Part shown: piece by piece, positions 8,006 through 16,781 of the stretch
Layout: each line of letters starts with the position of its first letter
Position numbering within the stretch: position 1 is the first letter of the stretch
Assembly (NCBI GenBank): GCA_900538475.1
Contig: UPYT01000024.1
Location: 1 to 54,991 of the forward strand
Direction of reading: 5' to 3'
Source of the DNA: an uncultured Clostridium sp.
Lineage (GTDB): Bacteria > Bacillota > Clostridia > Lachnospirales > Lachnospiraceae
DNA: 54,991 nucleotides
Notes under the pieces: generated by a model
Told to the model about the DNA's origin: nothing
Databases searched by the model: none
Seen by the model: the letters and a program-made list of their open reading frames with translations, nothing else
Made by a program: the position numbers and the translations under genes

Positions 8006-9298
8006 ATGAATACGACAGCGATTATTCTTTTGCTTGCCTCCTTTTTTATTATGATTATTTTAGGCTTTCATATTTCCTATTCCATGATGGCATCGGCAGC
8101 CTTAACAATCCTTTATCTTGGTCTGTCGCCGACTCAGATCATTAACACCATGGTAGACAGTGTCGATGGATTTACTTTTCTGGCCATTCCGTTTTTTATT
8201 TTATCTGGAGATATTATGGCACAGGGAGGAATTTCTGACAGATTAATTTTACTTGCTGATGCGTTGGTGGGATGGATGCGCGGTGGACTTGCAATGGTAA
8301 ACATTTTAGCATCTATTTTCTTTGGAGGGATTTCTGGTTCAGCTACAGCAGATACAGCATCTCTGGGAGCCATTTTAATTCCTATGATGCATAAACAGGG
8401 ATATGATAAGGAATTTTCTACAGCAGTTACCATGACAAGCAGTGTTCAGGGAATGTTGATTCCACCCAGTCATAATATGATTATTTATGCTATGGCAGCA
8501 GGTGGTATTTCTGTTAGTGCGCTCTTTATGGCTGGCATTGTTCCTGGAGTTCTCTTGGGAATTGCATTAATGCTTTACAGTTATTATTTGTCTGTAAAAA
8601 GAAATTATCCAAAAGGAACACCATTTACATTAGCTAATCTTTGGACGGCATTAAAAAAATCAATTTGGGGTTTAGGCACAGTTCTGATTGTTGTCATTGG
8701 AGTTGTGGAGGGAGTTTTTACAGCAACAGAAAGTGCTGCAATTGCATGTGTTTATGCATTAATTGTATCAATGCTTGTTTATCGTGAGCTTTCTTGGAAG
8801 CAATTATTTCATGTTGTAAAAAGGAGCATTAAAACATTATCAACGGTATTGATTTTGATTGCAGCATCTGGTCCTTTTGGTTTTTGCATTACATATTTGA
8901 AAATTCCAGAAATGGTAGTAAATGGAATGTTGGGATTAACAGATAGTAAATTCTTGCTTTTATTGTTAATTAACCTGATTATTCTGGTTTTGGGTACCAT
9001 TCTTGGTATGGCATCCATCATTGTCATTGTTACTCCGATTTTGATGCCGGTTCTGTTAAGTATTGGATTAAGTCCTATCCAATTTGGTGCTATTTTGATT
9101 TTGAATTGCGGAATTGGTCTGATAACTCCTCCAGTAGGAGGCGTATTATTTATAGGAAGTGGTATTTCAGGAGTTCCAATTGAACGCTTGTTTAAGCATA
9201 CACTACCTCTAATTGTGGTAATGTTGATTGTATTGCTTTTGATTACTTATATCCCATCTATTACACTGGCTCTTCCAAATATGTTGGGATTGTTATAA
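8006..9298 (+). CDS. dctM: TRAP transporter large permease, DctM family
   Basis: 430-residue polytopic protein with about 12 hydrophobic segments, the ion-coupled transport subunit of the TRAP system. Recognisable DctM features include FLAIPFFILSGDIMAQGG, FFGGISGSATADTASLG, GMLIPPSHNMIIYA, and GIGLITPPVGGVLF near the C-terminus. Length is normal. AGGGAGG lies just before ATG 8006. It is followed by the sulfatase after 13 bases, so all four genes from dctP form one operon. Confidence 0.95.
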   Translation: MNTTAIILLLASFFIMIILGFHISYSMMASAALTILYLGLSPTQIINTMVDSVDGFTFLAIPFFILSGDIMAQGGISDRLILLADALVGWMRGGLAMVNILASIFFGGISGSATADTASLGAILIPMMHKQGYDKEFSTAVTMTSSVQGMLIPPSHNMIIYAMAAGGISVSALFMAGIVPGVLLGIALMLYSYYLSVKRNYPKGTPFTLANLWTALKKSIWGLGTVLIVVIGVVEGVFTATESAAIACVYALIVSMLVYRELSWKQLFHVVKRSIKTLSTVLILIAASGPFGFCITYLKIPEMVVNGMLGLTDSKFLLLLLINLIILVLGTILGMASIIVIVTPILMPVLLSIGLSPIQFGAILILNCGIGLITPPVGGVLFIGSGISGVPIERLFKHTLPLIVVMLIVLLLITYIPSITLALPNMLGLL

Positions 9299-9311
9299 GG
9301 AGGATTTTGTG

Positions 9312-10766
9312 ATGAGTAATCAGAAAAATGTATTAATGATTTGTACTGATCATTGGCCAGGATCTTTTTTAGGATGTGCCGGAAGGAAAGATATTATGAC
9401 TCCCACATTAGATTATCTGGCAAATAATGGAGTTCGTTTTGAAAATTGTTATAGTGAGTGTCCTGTATGTATTCCTGCACGTCGTACCATGATGACTGGA
9501 TTATCGCCGAAAACACATGGAGATCGAGTATATTCCGATCGTATGGAAATGCCAGATGTTCCAACACTGGCAGAAACTTTCCGAAAGAATGGTTATCAGA
9601 CAATGGCGGTAGGAAAACTTCATGTTTACCCTCAGAGAAACCGTATTGGTTTTGAAGATGTGATTTTGGCAGAAGAAGGGCGCTATGAACTGGGAGCAGT
9701 AGATGATTATCAAATATGGCTGGGCGAGCATGGTTATCTTGGAAAAGAATTTTTACATGCAATGGGGAATAACACCTACTATACGCGTCCATGGCATTTG
9801 GATGAACAGGCACATCCGACAAATTGGGTAACTATGGAAATGATGCATCAAATAAAAAGAAAAGATCCTACGCGCCCATTTTTCTTTTATTGCTCTTATC
9901 AGTTTCCGCATCCTCCTCTGGTTCCACTTTCGACATTCCTTGATATGTATCAGGAGGAGGAATTAGAGGAACCAATTGGTCAGGATTGGCTGGATGACAG
10001 TTATATCTTTAAGGCTATGTGTGAAGCTGCAGGAATTTACACAGAAAAAGAAATAAAAAGAGCAAGGAGAGCTTTTTTTGCCCAGTGTACTCATATTGAT
10101 TACCAGATACGACTTTTGATTGGAACATTGAGAGAGAGCAATCTCTTAGACGATACTATTTTAGTTTTTACTAGTGATCATGGAGATATGCTTTTTGATC
10201 ATAATATGGTGGCAAAACGCTGTTTTTATGAAAATGCAACATGCGTTCCCCTTATTTTATCAGGAAAACCGCTGGAAAATTATCGAGGAACAGTGGAAAA
10301 GAAGCTTGCACAGCTTGGTGATATTATGCCGACACTTTTAGATTTATGCAATATCCCTATTCCTGAAACAGTGGAAGGTATTCCGTTATTTTCGGATCAA
10401 CAGCACACATATCTTTATGGAGAAGTGAGTGAAGGAGATAAGGCAACACGAATGATCCGATGGAGAGATTATAAATTAATTTATTATCCCTGTGGAAACG
10501 TATTTCAATTATTTGATTTAGAAAAAGATCCGGGAGAAACTCATAATTGTATTGGGGAAGCTGCATATACGGAAATTGAAATACAAATGAAGGAATATTT
10601 AATAGAAAGCCTTCACGGAAATGATATGGAATGGATTCAGGATGGAAAATTAAAAGGTTTTTGTCCAGGAGAGTATCATACTAAATCTGATTATGGACTT
10701 TATAATCAACGAGGTTATCATTGGCCAACACCGGCAGGGTATAGTAATCAGGGAAAAAATGCATAA
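9312..10766 (+). CDS. Cys-type sulfatase, probably cytoplasmic, substrate unknown
   Basis: 484-residue sulfatase/alkaline phosphatase superfamily hydrolase. The N-terminal metal site is MICTDHWP. The signature CIPAR places Cys53 for oxidation to formylglycine, and the second metal site is FTSDHGDMLFDH. GKLHVYP and HIDYQ are further superfamily elements. There is no signal peptide, so it probably acts inside the cell on substrate delivered by the TRAP transporter. AGGAGG at 9299-9304 favours ATG 9312 over GTG 9309. Choline-sulfatase-like and phosphonate-monoester-hydrolase-like members look similar, so sulfate ester versus phosphonate specificity cannot be decided. No sulfatase-maturing enzyme is encoded nearby. 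Confidence 0.9.
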   Translation: MSNQKNVLMICTDHWPGSFLGCAGRKDIMTPTLDYLANNGVRFENCYSECPVCIPARRTMMTGLSPKTHGDRVYSDRMEMPDVPTLAETFRKNGYQTMAVGKLHVYPQRNRIGFEDVILAEEGRYELGAVDDYQIWLGEHGYLGKEFLHAMGNNTYYTRPWHLDEQAHPTNWVTMEMMHQIKRKDPTRPFFFYCSYQFPHPPLVPLSTFLDMYQEEELEEPIGQDWLDDSYIFKAMCEAAGIYTEKEIKRARRAFFAQCTHIDYQIRLLIGTLRESNLLDDTILVFTSDHGDMLFDHNMVAKRCFYENATCVPLILSGKPLENYRGTVEKKLAQLGDIMPTLLDLCNIPIPETVEGIPLFSDQQHTYLYGEVSEGDKATRMIRWRDYKLIYYPCGNVFQLFDLEKDPGETHNCIGEAAYTEIEIQMKEYLIESLHGNDMEWIQDGKLKGFCPGEYHTKSDYGLYNQRGYHWPTPAGYSNQGKNA

Positions 10767-10789
10767 TTTTTTAATTTTCGTCTTAAAAG

Positions 10790-10818
10790 CGCCGAAGGTA
10801 TTTCTTTCGGCGTTTTTT
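10790..10818 (+). terminator. Rho-independent terminator of the TRAP-sulfatase operon
   Basis: A CGCCGAA (10790-10796) / TTCGGCG (10806-10812) stem is followed by six T residues at 10813-10818. It separates the AT-rich cassette from the fatty acid operon. Confidence 0.88.
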
Positions 10819-10843
10819 CCTGATTTTTGTCGCAAAAATTTCC

Positions 10844-10872
10844 TTGACAAACGTTTCATGATCGAATAAGAT
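10844..10872 (+). promoter_or_regulatory. Sigma-A promoter of the fatty acid synthesis operon
   Basis: TTGACA at 10844-10849 and TAAGAT at 10867-10872 are separated by exactly 17 bases, close to the vegetative consensus. Predicted initiation is near 10879, just before the FabT-like operator. Confidence 0.85.
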
Positions 10873-10889
10873 AAAAAAGATGAAAATAC

Positions 10890-10917
10890 TTTGAATTTCA
10901 AAACATTTGATAACAAA
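10890..10917 (+). promoter_or_regulatory. Candidate FabT operator(s) in the fabH leader
   Basis: TTTGAATTTCAAA at 10890-10902 is a perfect palindrome of the TTTGA-N3-TCAAA type described for FabT in Lactobacillales. A degenerate second copy, TTTGATAACAAA, follows at 10906-10917. Both lie about 10-40 bases after the predicted transcription start, where binding would repress. A fabT gene is present at 22819. The regulatory link is inferred. Confidence 0.7.
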
Positions 10918-10958
10918 ACTAATATCAGAATGAATCTCAATGGGAACGGGGAAAGAAA

Positions 10959-11927
10959 ATGACAGTGACAGGCAGGATCATTGGAACCGGCTCTTATGTG
11001 CCGGAACGGATCGTGACAAATGAAGATTTGGCAAAACTGGTGGAAACCAGTGATGAGTGGATTGTTACCCGCACCGGAATTCATGAGCGGAGAATTGCTG
11101 TGGAGGAGGGAACCAGCGCCATGGCATCCAGGGCAGCAGAGCGGGCTCTGGAGAATGCAGGAATAAAGGCTGAGGAGCTGGACATTATTTTAATGGCAAC
11201 CTCATCCCCAGATCACTGTTTTCCGAATGGGGCATGTGAAGTACAGGCAGCCATTGGTGCAGTAAATGCAGTGGCCTATGATATCAGCGCAGCATGTTCA
11301 GGATTTGAGTTTGCGCTGAGTACTGTACAGGCTTTTATCCGGGCAGGAATTTATAAAACAGCTCTTATTATCGGCGCAGACTGTCTGAGCAAGCTGACAG
11401 ACTGGTCAGACCGGGGCACCTGCGTTCTGTTTGGAGACGGTGCAGGAGCAGCAGTGATTCGTGCAGAGAAAACAGGCGTAATTCACAGTGTTATGGGATC
11501 AGACGGAGGAAAAGGACCTGTGCTTTCCTGTGTAGCCAGAAGCGAGGGGAATTTCCTGAACGAAAGGAAGCCGGAGCTGGGATACATATATATGGACGGC
11601 CAGGAGGTTTTCAAATTTGCAGTAAAGAAGGTTCCGGAATGTATCCGTCAGGTGCTGGAGGAGAGTAAAACAGATATTGAAGAGGTAAAATATTTCGTGC
11701 TGCATCAGGCCAATTACCGAATCTGCGAGGCAGTGGCAAAGCGTTTAAAGCAGCCTCTGGATAAGGTTCCCATGAATATCGGTTCCTATGGAAATACTTC
11801 CGGCGCAACAGTTCCGATTCTTCTGGACGAATTAAACCGCCAGGGAAGGCTGCAGAGGGGCGATAAGCTGGTTTTAGCAGGCTTCGGCGGAGGTCTTACC
11901 TGGGGAGCAGCCCTGGTAGAGTGGTAA
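10959..11927 (+). CDS. fabH: 3-oxoacyl-ACP synthase III
   Basis: 322-residue KAS III that condenses an acyl-CoA primer with malonyl-ACP to start fatty acid synthesis. The Cys-His-Asn triad is visible: Cys113 in AYDISAACSGFEFA, His in FVLHQANYRI and Asn in NIGSYGNTSGAT. The start follows a GGGGAAAG ribosome binding site. It is the first gene of the fab/acc operon, directly behind the promoter and FabT-like site. Primer preference (acetyl versus branched) cannot be read from the sequence. Confidence 0.97.
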   Translation: MTVTGRIIGTGSYVPERIVTNEDLAKLVETSDEWIVTRTGIHERRIAVEEGTSAMASRAAERALENAGIKAEELDIILMATSSPDHCFPNGACEVQAAIGAVNAVAYDISAACSGFEFALSTVQAFIRAGIYKTALIIGADCLSKLTDWSDRGTCVLFGDGAGAAVIRAEKTGVIHSVMGSDGGKGPVLSCVARSEGNFLNERKPELGYIYMDGQEVFKFAVKKVPECIRQVLEESKTDIEEVKYFVLHQANYRICEAVAKRLKQPLDKVPMNIGSYGNTSGATVPILLDELNRQGRLQRGDKLVLAGFGGGLTWGAALVEW

Positions 11928-12064
11928 AACAGGAAGATTACGGAAAAGAAGTACTTTCTGATAAAAAGGAAGTATGGTATGATGGGTAATATGGAGCAAT
12001 GTGCCCGGAGCGCATTCTCTTTATAAAAATATAAAACATTTTAAATGAAAAAGGAGAAAGAACC

Positions 12065-12298
12065 ATGTTAGAAAAAATGAAAGAGATTATTGCAGATCAG
12101 TTAAGCGTAGACGCAGATTCCATTACAGAGGCATCTTCCTTTAAGGATGACCTGGGCGCTGATTCCCTGGACCTGTTCGAGCTGGTTATGGCTCTGGAGG
12201 ACGAGTACTCCGTTGAGATTCCCTCTGATGACCTGCAGAACATGATGACTGTTGGTGATGTTATGAATTATCTGAAGGAGAAAGGTGTAGAGGCTTAA
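12065..12298 (+). CDS. acpP: Acyl carrier protein
   Basis: 77-residue acidic carrier protein. Ser34 in DDLGADSLDLFELVM is the 4'-phosphopantetheine attachment site. It carries the growing acyl chain between the enzymes encoded around it. AAAGGAG precedes ATG 12065. The 137 bases after fabH contain a TATGAT but no convincing -35 box, so a minor internal promoter is possible but unsupported. Confidence 0.97.
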   Translation: MLEKMKEIIADQLSVDADSITEASSFKDDLGADSLDLFELVMALEDEYSVEIPSDDLQNMMTVGDVMNYLKEKGVEA

Positions 12299-12346
12299 TG
12301 CCCTGCACCTTTTAAAAAAGGAATTCAGGCTGTTGGAGGAACGGAA

Positions 12347-13273
12347 ATGAAAACAAGAATTACAGAACTGCTGGGAATCCAGTATCCGATTATCCAGGGC
12401 GGAATGGCCTGGGTGGCTGAGAATCATCTGGCAGCTGCAGTATCTGCAGCAGGCGGACTGGGTCTGATTGGCGGAGCCAATGCGCCGGCAGAGGTAATCC
12501 GCGACTACATAAAGAAGGTTAAAGAAGTTACCGATAAGCCCTTTGGCGTGAATGTTATGCTGATGAGTCCTCACGCTGATGAGGTTGCAAAGGTTGTTGT
12601 GGAAGAGGGCGTAAAGGTAGTTACTACAGGCGCCGGAAATCCTGAAAAATATATGGAGATGTGGAAGGCGGCAGGAATTAAGGTAATTCCGGTTGTGGCT
12701 TCCGTAGCTCTGGCAAGAAGAATGGAGCGTTATGGCGCTGATGCCATTATTGCCGAAGGCACTGAGTCCGGCGGACATATTGGTGAGGCTACAACCATGA
12801 CTCTTGTTCCTCAGGTTGCAGACGCAGTTTCCATTCCGGTTATCGCAGCAGGCGGAATCGGTGACGGAAGAGGAATCGCAGCTGCATTTATGCTGGGAGC
12901 AGAGGCAGTTCAGATGGGAACCCGCTTCCTGGTAGCAAAGGAATGTGTGGTGCATCAGAATTACAAGGACAGAGTTCTGAAAGCAAAGGATATTGATTCC
13001 ACAGTAACAGGAAGAACTCACGGCCATCCGGTTCGCTGTCTGCGCAACCAGATGACTCGGGAATACATTAAACTGGAGAACGAAGGAAAGTCTTTTGAAG
13101 AGCTGGAGTATCTGACTCTGGGAACCCTTCGGAAGGCTGTTCAGGAAGGCGATGTAAACGGCGGTACTGTAATGGCAGGACAGATTGCAGGTATGGTTTC
13201 TAAGGAACAGACCTGTCAGGAAATGATTGAAGAAATGATGGAACAGGCAGAGAAGCTGCTTGGACGCAAGTAA
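12347..13273 (+). CDS. fabK: Enoyl-ACP reductase II (FMN-dependent)
   Basis: 308-residue FMN TIM-barrel enzyme that reduces trans-2-enoyl-ACP in the last step of each elongation cycle. It starts TELLGIQYPIIQGGMAWVAE and contains the flavin and catalytic-His region EGTESGGHIGE and IAAGGIGDGRGIAAA. It stands in for FabI, which is absent from this operon. FabK enzymes are intrinsically insensitive to triclosan, as known for the family. The gene order acpP-fabK-fabD-fabG-fabF matches streptococcal fab clusters. Confidence 0.95.
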   Translation: MKTRITELLGIQYPIIQGGMAWVAENHLAAAVSAAGGLGLIGGANAPAEVIRDYIKKVKEVTDKPFGVNVMLMSPHADEVAKVVVEEGVKVVTTGAGNPEKYMEMWKAAGIKVIPVVASVALARRMERYGADAIIAEGTESGGHIGEATTMTLVPQVADAVSIPVIAAGGIGDGRGIAAAFMLGAEAVQMGTRFLVAKECVVHQNYKDRVLKAKDIDSTVTGRTHGHPVRCLRNQMTREYIKLENEGKSFEELEYLTLGTLRKAVQEGDVNGGTVMAGQIAGMVSKEQTCQEMIEEMMEQAEKLLGRK

Positions 13274-13294
13274 GATGTAAAGGAGCAGGAGTGA

Positions 13295-14218
13295 ATGAGT
13301 AAGATCGCATTTATTTACCCGGGCCAGGGAGCACAGGTCTGCGGTATGGGACAGGATTTCTATGAGCAGACGGAGATCGGAAAACAGGTATTTGACCTGG
13401 CAACAGAGATTCTGGGCTTTTCCGTTCCGGAGCTGTGTTTTACGAAAAATGACAGACTGGATATCACCGAGTATACACAGGCGGCTATGGTAACCACCAG
13501 CATTGCTATGACAAAGGTGCTGGAAGAGAAGGGTGTGAAGCCGGATGTGGCAGCAGGACTGAGCCTGGGTGAATATTGCGCACTCTATGCTGCCGGTGCA
13601 ATGACAGAAAAGGATGCCATTGCTACTGTAAGACAGAGAGGAATTCTCATGCAGGAGGCGGTTCCTGTAGGGCAGGGCGCCATGGCTGCAATTCTGGCTA
13701 TGGATGCCTCTGCTATTGAAGAGGTGATTTCTGGAATAGACGGAGTTCAGATTGCCAATTACAACTGTCCGGGACAGATTGTAATTTCCGGAAAGAAAGA
13801 GGCAGTAGAAACTGCTTGTGAGAAGTTAAAGGAAGCAGGCGCAAAGCGCGCGATTATGCTGAATGTAAGCGGCCCCTTCCATTCCAGAATGCTCACAGGA
13901 GCAGGCGAGAAGCTGGGAGAGGTTTTAGAGCAGGTGGAGATTCATCCGCTCAGCATTCCGTATGTGGCAAATGTAACGGCTGAGTATGTGACTGATGCAG
14001 CTGATGTAAAGCCTCTGCTGATGAAGCAGGTATCCTCCTCCGTAAGATGGGAGCAGAGTGTGAGAGCAATGCTGGCTGACGGAGTGGACACCTTTATTGA
14101 AATCGGACCGGGAAAAACTCTGGCCGGTTTTATGAAGAAGATAGCTAGAACGGTAAAGGTTCTTAATATAGAGAAGCTAGAAGATGTAGACAAGGTTGTG
14201 GAGGAATTAAGATGTTAA
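13295..14218 (+). CDS. fabD: Malonyl-CoA:ACP transacylase
   Basis: 307-residue transacylase that moves malonyl from CoA to ACP. It begins IAFIYPGQGAQ, has the nucleophile Ser90 in GLSLGEYCALYAAG and the catalytic His in NVSGPFHSRML. AAGGAG precedes ATG 13295. Its 3' end overlaps fabG by seven bases, indicating translational coupling. Confidence 0.97.
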   Translation: MSKIAFIYPGQGAQVCGMGQDFYEQTEIGKQVFDLATEILGFSVPELCFTKNDRLDITEYTQAAMVTTSIAMTKVLEEKGVKPDVAAGLSLGEYCALYAAGAMTEKDAIATVRQRGILMQEAVPVGQGAMAAILAMDASAIEEVISGIDGVQIANYNCPGQIVISGKKEAVETACEKLKEAGAKRAIMLNVSGPFHSRMLTGAGEKLGEVLEQVEIHPLSIPYVANVTAEYVTDAADVKPLLMKQVSSSVRWEQSVRAMLADGVDTFIEIGPGKTLAGFMKKIARTVKVLNIEKLEDVDKVVEELRC

Positions 14219-14952
14219 CAGATAAAATTGCAGTAGTAACCGGTGCAAGCCGCGGAATTGGCCGTGAGATCGCAGTTACTCTGGCATCAAAGGGCGCTGT
14301 GGTGATTGTCAATTACAATGGTTCTGCAGCAAGAGCAGAAGAAGTGGTAAAGGAAATTGAAGAGGCCGGCGGAAAGGCCGAGGCTGTTCAGTGCAACGTA
14401 TCTGAGTTTGCAAAATCAGCAGAGCTGATGGATTATGTAGTGAAAAAATACGGCCGCGTGGATATTCTTGTAAACAATGCAGGAATTACCAGAGACCATC
14501 TTTTGATGAAGATGAGTGAAGAGGATTTTGACGCAGTGATTGACACCAACTTAAAGGGCGCCTTTAACTGCATTAAAAATATTTCCCGCCAGATGTTAAA
14601 GCAGAAGTCTGGAAGAATCATCAATATCTCTTCTGTATCCGGCGTAATGGGAAATGCAGGACAGGTAAACTACAGCGCATCAAAGGCCGGTGTTATCGGT
14701 ATGACCAAGGCAGTTGCCAGAGAGATGGCAACTAGAGGAATTACCTGCAATGCAGTAGCTCCGGGCTTTATTGTAACAGAGATGACGGATGTTCTTTCTG
14801 ATACCATCAAGGAAAATATTACCAATCAGATTCCTATGAGAAGATTTGGACAGACAAAGGATGTAGCAAATCTGGTTGCATTCCTTGCTTCTGAGGAGGC
14901 TGGTTACATAACTGGACAGGTAGTGGGTGTAGACGGCGGAATGGCCATGTAA
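14212..14952 (+). CDS. fabG: 3-oxoacyl-ACP reductase
   Basis: 246-residue short-chain dehydrogenase that reduces beta-ketoacyl-ACP with NADPH. It shows the TGASRGIGREIA cofactor motif, NNAG, the catalytic Tyr154 and Lys158 in NYSASKAG, and the C-terminal GGMAM typical of FabG. It overlaps the end of fabD. Confidence 0.97.
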   Translation: MLTDKIAVVTGASRGIGREIAVTLASKGAVVIVNYNGSAARAEEVVKEIEEAGGKAEAVQCNVSEFAKSAELMDYVVKKYGRVDILVNNAGITRDHLLMKMSEEDFDAVIDTNLKGAFNCIKNISRQMLKQKSGRIINISSVSGVMGNAGQVNYSASKAGVIGMTKAVAREMATRGITCNAVAPGFIVTEMTDVLSDTIKENITNQIPMRRFGQTKDVANLVAFLASEEAGYITGQVVGVDGGMAM

Positions 14953-14977
14953 AGGAAAGAGAAGGAGAAAGAGACAT

Positions 14978-16216
14978 ATGAGCAGACGGGTTGTAGTGAC
15001 AGGTCTTGGAGCAATTACTCCGATTGGCAATAATGTAGAAGCGTTCTGGAATGGCCTGAAGGAGAAAAAGGTCGGAATCGGCCCTATTACTTATTTTGAT
15101 ACAGCAGATTATAAAGCAAAGCTGGCTGGTGAGGTTAAGGATTTTGATCCGAAGCAGTATATGGATCCCAAGGCTGCAAAGCGTATGGAGAAATTCTGTC
15201 AGTTTGCAGTGTGTGCTGCAAAAGAGGCCATTGAGGATGCAGGACTGAATATGGAGCAGGAGGATCCTTTTCGCGTAGGCGTAAGTGTAGGCTCTGGTAT
15301 CGGAAGCCTGCAGTCTGTAGAGAGAGAATACAGCAAGATGCTTCAGAAGGGACCAAACCGCGTCAATCCTCTGTTAGTTCCCCTGATGATCAGCAATATG
15401 GCAGCAGGAAATGTTTCGATTCAGTTTGGCATGAGAGGAAAATGCATTAACGTAGTTACTGCATGTGCAACCGGTACTCACAGTATTGGTGAGGCTTTCC
15501 GTACCATTCAGTACGGAGATGCAGATGTTATGATTGCAGGCGGTACTGAGGCAAGCATTACTCCTATTGGCGTAGCCGGATTTGCAGCTCTGACAGCGCT
15601 GAGCACCAGCGAGGATCCCATGCGCGCATCCATTCCTTTTGATAAGGACAGAAACGGTTTCGTTATGGGTGAGGGTGCAGGCATTGTGGTCCTGGAGTCT
15701 CTGGAGCATGCTCAGGCAAGAGGCGCAAAGATTTATGCAGAGCTGGCTGGCTATGGAGCAACTGGCGACGCTTATCATATTACTTCTCCGGCAGAGGACG
15801 GAAGCGGCGCTGCAAAGGCTATGGAGATGGCGATTGCAGATGCAGGGCTGAAGCCAGAGGATGTTGACTATATCAATGCTCACGGAACCAGCACCCATCA
15901 CAACGATTTATTTGAGACAAAGGCAATTAAGCTGGCTCTGGGCGATCATGCTGGAAATGTAAAAATCAACTCTACCAAGTCTATGATAGGACATCTGCTG
16001 GGAGCAGCAGGCGGCGTTGAATTTATTACCTGTGTCAAGTCTATTGAAGAGGGCTTTGTACACGCAACCGCAGGTCTTCAGGAAGAGGATCCGGAGTGTG
16101 ATCTGGATTATACCAAGGGCGAAGGCGTTTCTATGAATGTGAACTGTGCGCTTTCCAATTCTCTGGGCTTTGGCGGACATAATGCAACTCTGCTGGTAAA
16201 GAAGTTTGAAGGCTGA
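14978..16216 (+). CDS. fabF: 3-oxoacyl-ACP synthase II
   Basis: 412-residue elongating condensing enzyme. The Cys-His-His set is present: Cys in VTACATGTHSIGEA, His in NAHGTSTHHND and His in KSMIGHLLGAAGG. The N-terminus RRVVVTGLGAITPIGN is diagnostic. It is the only elongating ketoacyl synthase in the operon, so it probably serves both saturated and unsaturated chains. The latter is inference. Confidence 0.97.
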   Translation: MSRRVVVTGLGAITPIGNNVEAFWNGLKEKKVGIGPITYFDTADYKAKLAGEVKDFDPKQYMDPKAAKRMEKFCQFAVCAAKEAIEDAGLNMEQEDPFRVGVSVGSGIGSLQSVEREYSKMLQKGPNRVNPLLVPLMISNMAAGNVSIQFGMRGKCINVVTACATGTHSIGEAFRTIQYGDADVMIAGGTEASITPIGVAGFAALTALSTSEDPMRASIPFDKDRNGFVMGEGAGIVVLESLEHAQARGAKIYAELAGYGATGDAYHITSPAEDGSGAAKAMEMAIADAGLKPEDVDYINAHGTSTHHNDLFETKAIKLALGDHAGNVKINSTKSMIGHLLGAAGGVEFITCVKSIEEGFVHATAGLQEEDPECDLDYTKGEGVSMNVNCALSNSLGFGGHNATLLVKKFEG

Positions 16217-16242
16217 TGGAGAAGACGGGAGGATATAAGACC

Positions 16243-16770
16243 ATGACGATTGATGAGATTGTAACTCTGATTCAGGCAGTTTCTGATAATGGACTGACCA
16301 GTTTTGAATATGAGGAAGGGGACCAGAAGCTGGTTCTGAAAAAGAAAAAGAAGAAAAATATTGCCCAGGCTCCGGTGGCTCCCGTTGTAATTTCCCAGCC
16401 GGCAGCTCCTATGATGAGTCCTGTTCCCATGCCTGTTGCAGCAGCTCCGGCTCCTGCAGCAGCTGAAACCGCTTCGGCGGCTCCGGAAAGCGCTGCTGAT
16501 AAGGCGGGTTCCGGAAATAAGGGCGGAATTGATTCTGATAAGGTAGTGGTTTCTCCTCTGGTTGGAACCTTCTACAGTTCTTCCTCTCCGGAGGCAGAGC
16601 CCTTTGTAAAGGAAGGGGACACTGTCAAGAAGGGACAGATTCTCGGAATCATTGAGGCAATGAAGCTGATGAATGAGATTGAGAGTGAGTATGACGGAGT
16701 GGTGGAAGCTATTCTGGTAAATAACGAGGATGTTGTGGAATACGGACAGCCCCTGTTCCGTATCCGGTAA
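16243..16770 (+). CDS. accB: Biotin carboxyl carrier protein of acetyl-CoA carboxylase
   Basis: 175-residue BCCP. The N-terminal helix region [14 protein letters not shown] start is followed by a Lys-rich stretch, a Pro/Ala-rich flexible linker (about 45-95), and a biotinyl domain with biotin-accepting Lys141 in [10 protein letters not shown]. The frame is open from ATG 16216, overlapping the fabF stop. GGGAGG at 16228-16233 fits ATG 16243 better, and the protein then starts MTIDEIV as usual. Confidence 0.95.
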   Translation: MTIDEIVTLIQAVSDNGLTSFEYEEGDQKLVLKKKKKKNIAQAPVAPVVISQPAAPMMSPVPMPVAAAPAPAAAETASAAPESAADKAGSGNKGGIDSDKVVVSPLVGTFYSSSSPEAEPFVKEGDTVKKGQILGIIEAMKLMNEIESEYDGVVEAILVNNEDVVEYGQPLFRIR

Positions 16771-16781
16771 GGAGAAAAGAT

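Noticed and set aside
12101..13027. 308-codon open frame antisense to acpP and fabK
   Set aside because: Cys/Ser/His-rich translation typical of the reverse frame of a highly biased gene; no start signals.
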